Shown: positions 22,901 through 34,900 of the stretch, one piece after another
Numbering within the stretch: position 1 is the first letter of the stretch
Layout of the letters: each line of letters opens with the position of its first letter
Source: Rhabdophis nuchalis
Taxonomy: Eukaryota > Chordata > Lepidosauria > Squamata > Natricidae
Length of the DNA: 64,000 nt
Reading direction: 5' to 3'
NCBI GenBank assembly: GCA_039707465.1
Contig: CM077643.1
Span: forward strand, 44,396,605-44,460,604
The notes under the pieces: model-generated
What the model was told of the DNA's origin: nothing
The model's input: only the letters and a program-made list of their open reading frames with translations
The model's database searches: none
Position numbers and translations under genes: made by a program

Positions 22901-25900
22901 AGGCAAGGAACCCTCACTCAAGGATGCGTTGACAACCTCTTGGAGCCAGCCTCGTGTCACCTCCCAGGATGCCAGTACAAGCCAGGAGGGGCACGGGTCC
23001 AATAAACATGTGGTGGCTCTAAGGTTCCTCCGCAACCTGTCCATATCCTCGGTAGCAACAAAGTCAAACTCCTCCCAAGATGTTATCTCAAGACCAGCAC
23101 CGGGCACCTCGACCGGATCACTAGTGGAGGGCAGCTCGTTCCGAATCTGAGTGATTTTGTCCTGCAGAAAAACTCCAAATTCCTCTGCTCGACCCTGCAG
23201 AGGGGCTTCCCGCGGCCTCAAATGCAAGAGGGAGCGGGTCACCCCAAACAGGGCGGCAGGGCGGTTTTCCGCGGACGCGATAAGGGTGGCACAATACTCA
23301 CGTTTGGCCACTCTTAGCGCCACTAAATAAGTCCCAATATGGTCTCTCACTAGTGTTCGGTCAGATTCGGATCGAGAAGATCTCCACCTACTCTCTAGGC
23401 GTCTCTTACGGCGTTTCATCTCCCGAAGCTCCTCGGTAAACCAAGGCGCCTGGGTGACTCGACGCCGCATGAGAGGCCGCAAGGGCGCGACTCGGTCCAA
23501 GGCCCCCGTGGCCGCACTATACCATGCGGCCACTAGATCCTCAGTCGAGCCGTGGGACAGGGACACAGGTACTGGCCCAAGCTCCCTCTGGAACCTTTCC
23601 GGGTCCATCAGGCGCCTGGGGCGGAACCAACTCGGTGTCTCCGGTTCCGCCTCCCCGCGGTGGGGTGTGACGGTTGGAAAGTCTATCCGAAGGAGAGAGT
23701 GATCTGTCCATGACAAGGGTAAGATGACTAAATCCCCTGTTCCAAGATCACTAATCCAGTGTCCAGAGACAAAAATCAGATCCAGCGTGTGTCCTCCCTC
23801 GTGCGTGGGGCCCTGAACTACTTGGGTCAGGTCCATGGCCGTCATGGAAGCCATGAACTCCCGAGCTGCCTCGGATGTCTCGCCCGCCGATGGCAGGTTA
23901 AAGTCCCCCATGACCATAAGTCTGGGGGTCTCCACCGCCATCGCGGCGATCACCTCGAGTAGCTCGGGCAGGGCTGCTGTTACATAGCGGGGAGCCAGGT
24001 ATACAACCAGCAGGCCCAACTGCCTCCCTAGGCCCCACTTCACGAAGAGGGACTCACAGCCAGTCGTCTGAGGCACAGTGGTCTCCTTCGGCTCCAGACT
24101 TTCCTTAACGATAACTGCCACCCCCCCACCCCTGCCTAGGGCCCTAGGTTGATGAAATGCACGGTAACCTGGTGGGCACATTTCCACGAGGGGTAGACCC
24201 CCCTCGGGGCCCAACCAGGTCTCCGTAATTCCCACCAGGTCCGGGTCCCCCTCTGACACAAGGTCATTTATGAGGGGGGCTTTGTTCACCACAGACCTGG
24301 CGTTGCAGAACATCAACCTAGGGCCCCGGCTCTGTAATCCCTGACCGCCTAGCCCACGAGTGGAGCACAGGGGGTTGGGGCAAGCGATCACTCGTAGCCA
24401 GCGACCACGAGCCCCCAACCCATGATGGACATCCTGTCTCCCACCGCCCCTGCCCCTCCCTAAGACCAACCGAATGGGACGGCCCTCAACAGAGACGACC
24501 CCTGATCCCCCCTCCCTAATGGACTCCTCCTTTATCCCACTTCCGCCAGCCGGCCCTATAACTTGACCCCCCTCTGACTGCATAAACCCTCCCCCCACCC
24601 CAGGACCCCTTAAAAACCGAATTAAAAATTTGCATAGAAACCCCCTTAGTTTGCGCCTCGCCCACCTCTCAGGATCTATCAATCCATCCTCGAGGTGGGC
24701 CCGTGTTAGATGAGGGGGCCAGACCTGCGAGAGGGGAAACTCTCGCAAGCCAAGGAGCTCTGTTCTGGAGTACGACAATAGCATAGTAACGGCACTGGTT
24801 CTAAGAAAGGGGGGGGGGAATCGTCTACGATGTTACAATGCAAGTCGGAATTAATACAGCAAGCTAAAACTTAAAAGCGTAAGGTAAGATAGATGAAAAA
24901 GTGCGGCAGGTAGTCCAGGTGGGGTGGAAAAAGTCTCTCCAGCGGGGGGGTGGGGGGGTAGTAGATGGCAGAAATAGTCTTCCCCCAGATGGTTCTCTCA
25001 TCCCCATATATTTGGCAAATTTACTGCTTCTTTCAAATGTCCCATGCCAGATATAAATAAATAGCCTTTTGCTTTATGCTATATCTGATATGGGAAATTT
25101 AAAAGCAATATTGGTGGTATAATGTATTAAACAAACATGGTTTAACGAAGTTCACAAAAGTTGAATTTAAAAAAGGGGAATAATTTCTGTGAAGAAACCA
25201 AGAATTTGCTTTAAAGAGAGTTAAAAACATCTTAATTATTTTACAAATCCCCTATCCTGAAATTCAACAGGCTATTTAGTAAATGTTCTTACCTGTACTT
25301 CACACCAAATGTTTCCATAATATATGCAATAACTAAGGCAGCACTGAAAACAGACAAATAAACAAGGTAAGATATGTTGGACATGCCTTATCAATGTTTT
25401 TTTTTAAATGTGATTTTTTGTTACCTTCTAGAAATCCCCGCGTTCCCATGCACAAGAACTTTTCCTGAGAATGAAGAAAGTTACTTTACACTGGCTATAT
25501 AGCATTTCCTCCTCTTGTATTATATTATTTACATTACAGTACACAGTACCACTTATCTGCAAGATTAACAAGACTGTTTATTAAGGTTAAACATAATATC
25601 AAAGAATTATTGGAAATTGCAACCCCCTATATCTCAGTAACATTAGCAGGGCAAGTGGGAAATCTGCTTGGCCCATCTATTTGTGAAATAGTAGCAAGGT
25701 GTTTATTTATCCTGTTTGTGACAAAATGAACACTTGCTTCCAGTTGCCACTTGCCCTGGAGCTGCAAGTAGAAGGGAAGCATAAACACAGCCTCTGCTTG
25801 GATACAGAAAGCTAACACAGGAGGTTTTAAACAAGAAACTGGACAACCACTTGTCTAAAATGGTATAGAGTCTCCTTGAACTGGGGTTTGGACTAGATCA

Positions 25901-28900
25901 CCTCCAAGATCCCTTCCAGCTGTTGCTCTACATTCTGATTGTGTGAACATACATACACATAATAGTATGAGCTATCTTGTAGATCAGCTGATAAAACACT
26001 ATAGAAATTAAATCAGGGATTTAGAAAAGTTTTCAGAGACAGAATCTGTTCATGAAAAAAAAAAACCAGAAGCTTGATCTGCAAAATTGCAGCCATTATT
26101 TTTTTTCATGGGAAAACAAGATCGGTTCATTTCACTATGCTTTTGAAAAATTGCTATCCCAACTGCCTTCCAATGACCTTGCTCCACCCTTAGTCTCCCA
26201 TGGAACCCCATCACATTCTTATAACATTCCATGGACACAGCTTGAAAAACCCTGATCTAAATCACAAATTAAGATCGACTAAATGTATAGGCCAAGAAAC
26301 TTTATTCTCTTTGATTGGTAACTGAAGGCTACAGGATTGTGTCATGTAGTCATCTGTTCAAATTAGCCTCTAAGGCAAAGCTTGGCAAATATTAAATCAC
26401 TGGGAAAAACAACTTAGCCTTTCTAGAGAACTGGAGGAGAGCATCCAGTGACACTACTGAAAAGGGCACGGCTGTCAATTTTACTGTGGGAAGGGCAGGT
26501 TAAAAATGGCAATAAGAACACTAGGTCATATTCCTACCCTTAAAGAAACATGCCTTCTTTGAAAGACTGTAATATTGTGCCGTCTAACCTAACATCAACA
26601 TAGAAATTGGAGACATCTGCCACCCAAGAAAACATCCATGCACAAACATAAAGGGCAGGGGGAGGAGAACAGGCTCCATACAAAGCATCCATTGTGTCAC
26701 TAAAATTCAACAATACTATGGGGCTACAAATGGGCAGGGTGCATATATGGGTGGGGAAGGCCCTGTGCAGTTCATGCACTGCCCATCTTTGTTCTAAGGC
26801 ATCATGACAGTAAAAGTGAATGCACCCTTATATAATGGGAAGAAACAATTTGTCCCCTAAAGTCCTTGTTTTTTTAAAAAAAAAAACTATTCAAGGTATC
26901 AGAAAGTTATCAAAGTTGTAAAAAGAGAAGAACATAACATAAGCCTTTAAATAATACTAGCCATTCTATGACAAAGTATTCTTCTCTCATATACCTTGTA
27001 TGCCTATATATTAATATGAAAAGAAGCTACAATCTGTCCAATTGTCAGGCAAACAATTTAAGATACATACCTCCAGTTTGTAAACTCCCATCAATAAACT
27101 CCTTAGTCTAAAGAGAAAAAAAAAACAATTTCTTTTCCAGTTTATTAAACATGCTTACACTGATATAATCACTCAGTTTTATTATATCACATTAAAGTAA
27201 CTTCTGCACAAAAAGTTAATATTATTTACAACATGTAATGTAATTATTTACAAAAATAATGTAATGTTAGCAATTGCCTATCTTCTTTATATTTAAGATG
27301 ATTCTTGACAGCATAATACAAAAAATAAATGATTTATCAAAATGCATTAAAATGACTACTTTTAATAATAATCCGGCTCACCTATAGTGCATAAATTATC
27401 ATAAAAACTTCGCAGTTTTTTTTTTAAATAACACAAATACTACTACAGAATGCAATAAAGTCTGTATGGAACGCCATTCTCTAAAAATAGTTGGAAATGC
27501 AATAACCAGATGAGATCAACAACATACTTTACATAGATATGCTTAAATTGAAAAAAAAACCCTAGCATATTTAATTAATAGGGGCTTGAGGAGGGAAATA
27601 AAATGAACACAACATTACTTCACTGTGACAATGCATGCAGTATGTATAAAAGGAAGTGTTTGTATTGCATCATACTGATAAAATTATTGGATCATGCAAA
27701 CACCTGTTTTTTTAAATTTTAAATGCAATGCTAGAGAGTGAAAAGGAGATGTATCTTACAGATATCAACATAGAATCCAATAAAATCTGTGGGCACTTCC
27801 AAGCTCCTCCAAATGGAATTTAGATTTATGATTGTGATAGTTTTTGTTATATGTATCAATTTTATCATATTAACTCAGTTATGCATGCAAGTATATTACA
27901 AACTACAAAGAATGGGGAAAAATAGCATTGCTATAATTGGACTTAAAATTGACCAACATCTCTAATTTTGTCTGCTTTTTAAAGCATTTTTATTGTTGCT
28001 TATTAAGAGTACTGCTAATTGTTTGCTTTTATTATTATATGGTGCTACAATACAGGACAGCAATTTTCTGCAATTTCTATGACCTCTGGATCATCCTCTA
28101 CTACTGGATCATGCCAGGAGCAAAATTCAGAGGAAAACTGCTCAATAACATTGGTATGATTCCCTACCAATTTTCAGAATTTAAGGGAAAATAGGTGGAT
28201 TAATTTTTTAGCATGCTTAATGCATATTAAAATCCCCTACCTCAATTTAAAAAAATTCTGATTTGCTTGCTCCAAAACAATATAATCTACTAGGGAGAAT
28301 CAGTATGAAAGTAAGTGCATAATAAACATCAATTGTATCAGGGAACTCAAAATCTGGACATTTCTAAATCAAATGCTTCACAGTAAAATAACCACTGAGA
28401 ATGATATCAATTACAGGTTGCATGTGATTGAAAAAAAAATCAAATTCCACTATATTTTCACAATGTAAGTATGAATAATTTTACTTTAATCTTTTTGCTA
28501 TTCAGCAAAATAAACCAACAAAAATTTAAAAGGAGAGAATTGAAACCACAACAAAATGTTCACATTTGGATAAAACAGCCATGTATAGCTAGCTATATTT
28601 GATGTTTCATTTATTGATCTGAAAAGGTTCTATATGAAGGAATGATACTGAAAAGGCAACATTTCCTCCATTTGCTCTATAATGTAAATTGCAGAATGGA
28701 AAACGTTCATGTTTACCAAGAAAGTAACAATATGCCATGCATTACAATGTTTCATGTAATATTGTTAGTCATTGCAACTTTAATCAAAGATAATTTATTT
28801 ACCTGAATCATTTCAATTATAAATACTTGTTCACTCCTTTAGCATTACCCTCTTCAGAGCTAAAATGTATGCTTATGAAATAATGTAACTCATGATGATG

Positions 28901-31900
28901 GACACTTACCATTGGGAAAAACCTTATAATATTTTCAATGGGATTATCAGCAATATCCAAGACCAAATACCTACAATTAAAATAAGTGTGTTAAACACAT
29001 AGTCAGGACCATTCATTTTCTAGAGTGTTAAACAGCCATAAAACATTAAATCAAGGAGCTCATTGAGAAAGTGGGAGGTTTACTCCCTACTTCCAGTTTA
29101 ATATCTCAGATATCTCAGATATCTCAGAGGGTGCCACAAAGAAGAGGGAGTCAAACTATTCTCCAAGGCACCTGGGGGCAGGACAAGAAGCAATGGGTGG
29201 AAACTAATCAAGGAGAGAAGCAACTTAGAACTAAGGAGAAATTTCCTGACAGTTTAGAACAATTAACCTCTGGAACAGCTTGCCTCCAGAAGTTGTGAAT
29301 GCCCCAACCCTGGAAGTCTTTAAAAAGATGTTAGATAGCCATTTGTCTGAAATGGTATAAGGTTCCTGCCCACGCAGGGGGTTGGACTAGAAGACCTACA
29401 AGGTCCCTTCCAACTCTGCTATTGTATTTGTATTTGTATTCATCTCTCAAAGATTAAACTTTTTACACGACCACTGCATATTCTGATGATCCCTCCTCTG
29501 CTAAAATGGTCTAAATATACTAGACATAGACTTACCTAAATAACTGCTGGAAGTTTGGTTTAATAAAGTTTGCTTCGATGTTTTGTCTTATGCATATTAC
29601 ATGAGTGATCCCATGTTTTTGAAGTGTAGGTAGCTACAAAACGAAATTATGAACAAGTGAAAAATTCAATGTATGGCTAACACCAAGCCAGAAAGAAAAT
29701 TTAAAACAATAGAACTGCATTTTAGTAGCTAATAGTTAAATATGAGAGGGCCAACAATTTTAATAAATACACAATAAAAATATTACACTAAAATAGCAAT
29801 ATAGAATATGTCTCTTTCCTCTCTCCCCACCCCCAAATATATCTGAATGAAACAGTGCATCTGTTTTTGCCTTTCCCTAGGCAGAAATCAGAGATACCCA
29901 GCAAAAAATCAAAATGCTAGAACAATATTTAAAGGGTATAAAGAACAGCATGGTAAATATATTTCCTACCAATTAAGGTGCATTGTATATTTACACAAAA
30001 TCGAAAACGTTTTCTTAAAGAGAGGTTTTCAATGTATGACAAAAATCCACAATGAAGTGGGGGAAAGCATCTAGACAATTTACACATAAACTACTCGGCG
30101 TAAAAAGGTTACAGGCAATCTACCTTGCTTTTCATAGCTGAAGAATATGGGCCTAAGAATAAGCCAGGTAAAATTTCCTTTAAAAAAAGATAAAAACAAA
30201 CAGTGGGTAAGTGGAGAAAAACAAACACACATACAAAATTTACAAGGTACAACATTAATGTGTAATAACAATGATATTATTGTAATATCAAGGTTAGTCT
30301 TAAGAAAAACACAGGCCAATGGGTGATTTATAAAGGCCAGGTTTATTTTCTTATAAATCAGCACAGGGCTAAAAGAAAATACTTCACAGCCTAACCACAT
30401 GTTATATCACAAGAGAAACTTCTTGATCTCCATGTCCAAAGACCGTGCCAGAATTCAAATAACAACCTCATGTTTTGTCAAGCTTATAATGAATTCAGGC
30501 AGAATACAATAATTGTTTTATAAATTTTATGAATTTGCTCTTTTTGCTGGGAAGTTGCTTATTACATTTTTCTTGGAAAAAGAAAGGAACACGAATAAGT
30601 ATTATTGCAACCCTAACTAAAATGCCAAGAACTGTTTGCTTTTGTGCTAGAATATCTTGTGCTTCTTTTCCTCCTCAAACTCATTCTGGAGTAATTCTGT
30701 ACTCCATAGAAGAAATTCAAAACCTTAAAAAACTTGAAGGGAGAAAAATAATACACATCTCTCAAAATATACACATACAGACTGTCCCTATATACTTACT
30801 TTACTTTATTGTCATTATAAGTATATACACAGTTTACACGTACAATGGAATTCACACACACACACCTGAATTTTTCAGTCTCAATTTTTATTACATGTTT
30901 AACCCAAGTCCAATTTTCACTTTTATTTTTCCTGTTCATGTCAATATCACCTTATTTTCCTCTGAACTTGGTAATTTATAACTAAGATGAATATGCTTCT
31001 ATTACACTGTTATGTAGAACCATTTCTCAAAACACTTTTTCTGGTGATGCTCCCGTCTACAAGGAAAATTCCATAGGCCAAACTTTTCTTCATGGCATCT
31101 TTTAGTAAGAAAATGACTTTCTGCCTGCCACGCAACAGTTAAACAACCTAGACAACGCATATTCTGTGTTCTTTAATTTAATGCTTATGTCTCCTTAAGA
31201 GCCCACTAAGTTCTTTAGCTTTTTTTAAGCTACAAAATGTTAACAGTGAAACTTTCATGCTAAGAATGGAGTGTAGTCTAGAAAAATGTATTTCATTTCA
31301 AAAAGGTTAATAGAAAAACCTGAGCTTTATCCAGAATTGTGCCCAACTAACCAGAAAAAAGAACATTTATATTTAGTGCAGCATTTCTCAGACTTGGCAG
31401 TTTGAAGATGTATGGACCTCAACTCTCTGTATTTCCCAGATAGCTATGCTGCTTTGAAAATTCTGGTGACTAAAGTCTACATTTTTTCAATTGCAAAATT
31501 AAACAAATACCAATTTAGAGAGTGGGCACAAAGCCTCTCCAAAAGATTTTCTGAGAGGCTAGGAATGAAATGAAGATTAATTACCTAAGATAAATACACT
31601 TGCCCATTTTTAAAAAAATGTGCATGAGCAGAATATAGTGATTCTCTCTTTTCTTTTTTTGATACAACTTTTGTGCTTGTTTGTGTATGTGCATATCTCT
31701 CTGGTATACATTACACATGGATATTTTGCCTATGATGGGAAATGGAGAATGTGTATATCTATTAGTTAGCCTTTATCTCTGCTTTTCATTTAGTTTCTGG
31801 TAGCAGTTAGGTATTTTATTCAACTTGCCTTTTGTGAAATGGCATTGCAATAAAAAAGTATGGGGTCAAAAAATAGACTTAAGATTTTAACTAAGATCTC

Positions 31901-34900
31901 ACCTGTTGACTTGACTAGAATTCCTGAACAAGTTTTTTTTTTATTATGATAGCCTCACTTGTTTTATTTTGAGAAATTTTTGCAAATAGTTGTAACTATT
32001 TTGAGACAATTCATTCTTAATAACAAGGTTGAGTACCTAGCTATATTCCAGTCCTCTGAATTCAAAAACAGTGTGGCAGAAAAGTGTACAGAATGTATAA
32101 TACTCAGGACTGGCAGAAGTAGTGATTATTGGAATAGCCTAGATTAGCAGCTATCTGTAGAGCTCAGAAGAAAAGGCCAGATTAGGGTCTAGCTCAGTGA
32201 TGGCTAACCTTTTTTGGTTCGCGTGCCAAAAGCGGAGGGAGCGCAGGGGGGTTGTGCGAGAGCGTGCCACACCCATAATGCTATGTGCGTGACTCCCTGC
32301 TTTTGACGTGCTGTTTTCGCCCTCCCCAGGCTCCAGAGGCTTTCTAGGAGCTTGGGGAGGGCGAAAACAGCCTCCCCCCCCCACCTCTAGAGGCTTTAGG
32401 AGCTTCCCTAAAGCCTCCAGAAGGTGAAAAACGGCCTCAAAAGAAGGCCTAAATCAACTGGCCAGCGCCCACAAGCGTGCTGGAGCTGACAGGGCAACGC
32501 CTCGCGTGCCCCAAGAAATGTTTCCGCATGCCACCTGTGGCACCCGTGCCATAGGTTCGCCATCACTGGTCTAGTTCTTTCAAATGGGTATATTTCAAAA
32601 GGATAATAGTATATTGCAATCCTTTACCACCTGAGCTTCTTGGTTACAAATCTATGATAATAAGTAGATAATAAAAAGCTACTTTTTAGGACAATTTCCC
32701 AGACATTTTATAGGAACCATCCTTCCTTAGTGCTGCTGGGTTTTCCCCCACCCCTTTATTTATGGTTTGCAATATGTAACAAACATGAAATGAATTTGCC
32801 ACATCAATTTCTTCATTGCCTAATGTTAGATGTTGGCATGCATGTTCATGAAGTTGCTAAAGCCCTGCAGCAGCCCAAATACCTGGTAAATAAAACTTTC
32901 ATACCTGCATCTCTCTTCTCATTGGATATGTCCAATCCTAAGTGGAAGAAATAAAACACATTTTCTCATTTGAATATAAGACCAGTCAAAATAGTGATGT
33001 TCTGGAAAAAATGCGAGATGAAAATGACAGGTTAAACAAGCTAACAAAGCTATAGGTTTGATCTTATCATTTTTCATTACTAAAGTTATCCTGAAAAATA
33101 TTTTATACATTTATGAGGACTGTAATGGCATAAAAATTCCTAATCTCACCCAAAGTGAGATTTCTCATTTGCACATGAAGCAAAATACAATCTGGACACT
33201 GAGTCCCAGCTAAATTTCAACATTATATACCATTACCAATTTGCAAAAAAAAAAAAAACCTGATGAAATATTACTGGTTCAGGTAGCAATTGAAAAAGAG
33301 CACTGGTTGTCCCCAAACTGCAAATGCCTGGCCAATATACAGTAAAAAAAACACACAGATTAGCTAGAATATTTGTGCTGATAAAAAGCATACACTACTC
33401 TATAATAGTTCATCTGATATTACTTTTAGCGAACAAAACTGCATAGAACTTTAATAAGTAAATAAATCTTAAGATTCTCTGTCATTACAGCGGAGGGCAG
33501 TATTACAATATAAATATTCTGAAATGCTTAATATAAGATAGCAAACAGCAAATTATATGTTTTAGTAATAACAACAGATATGAAATGTAAAGCATAGTCT
33601 TGCGGAGCATTTATTTGAGACAGAAGGAGAAGGCATTTAAATATACAGATAAGCTGATAAAATAGTTATTAAAAAGCAGCAGCAGAAAAATCAGACTACC
33701 ATGTGCACTATAACCATTACTTTGCAAGTCCTGGCTGGAATATGAATTACGAAGAAAGTGACATGTCCTTCCTCCTAGAGTGAGAAACTCAGACAAAGAA
33801 ATAGATAATATTCTCCTACAGACTATCACCAAGAGAATCACATTAATCAGAAAGCAATAGACTAAAGTCTTAATTTGGATCCTCAATATGACTTGATTCT
33901 TAAAAAAAAACCACTAATTTATCATAAAATATTATCCTGAGAAATAGTAAATCTCATCCAGTGTTTTGAATATCTGGAATTCAGCTGTAGCATGGTGTTG
34001 AAAGAAGCTAGAGTAGAAATTAATTTTATAGTATAACTGATTAAAAAATAGAAACAAATCTGCTTTTAATAACAACATGGTATTCTTGTGAGAACACAAT
34101 AACCATCTGATATTGGCTAAAATGTTAAACCTCAATTTAAAGGCTAGCAGTTTAACAGAGGAACTACATTAGATCTAAGGTAATGCCTTAATTTCAGACA
34201 ATAATGGACTTTGCTCTAAATAATGTATAAAGTCCACTTAGTGGAAAATCCAATCTGTGTTGCCTCTTCTCAAAAGTTATTACTCACTAAAATAGTAAGA
34301 TTAAATATAGGTTTAATCTCATATAGGTTTCATTGGGGGGGGGGGTTGAAAAATTTCCCATTGCAAATATACATTAGACCAGTGTTTCTCGACCTTGCTG
34401 GCTGGGGAATTCTGGGAGTTGAAGTCCAGACATCTTCAAGTTGACAAGGTTGAGAAACACTGCATTACACTTTCATCTAATATGCAGAAAATGCTTTTAT
34501 GGATTTACTTTAAATATATTGTATGAACTGCCAATATTAGAATAGTGGTAAGTTAGTACCCTCTACTGTTCCAAAATCCATTGCTGACTTGGTTCATAAA
34601 TATCTAGTCCAATATCTGGAGTGAATAGTAGTCTATTGGAGCTATCAGATGAACAGTCATACCAAGGAACAAAAAATTGGCTACATAAAAAAAAAGTAAA
34701 ACTGCCATGCACGTTCTATCTTCTAACAACTGTCATTTAGGTCCAAATCTTGCAGAACATTCATAATTTTTTTAGCAGTCTTCATCGAAAGAGAGATAAA
34801 GTCAGGCCTATTTCTACCAATTTTACTGAGTTCATCGGCATTTCCTTCTTGCTTGTTAAATTTGACTTTTAATTGAAAATTATGCCTCTTGGCTATTATA

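Noticed and set aside
22059..23962. Plus-strand frames across the L2 element.
   Set aside because: They are antisense shadows of the 1094-codon LINE ORF.
30529..30981. 150-codon plus-strand frame with several hydrophobic stretches.
   Set aside because: It has no ATG at the start, lies antisense in a STYX intron, has composition typical of AT-rich DNA, and shows no recognisable family.
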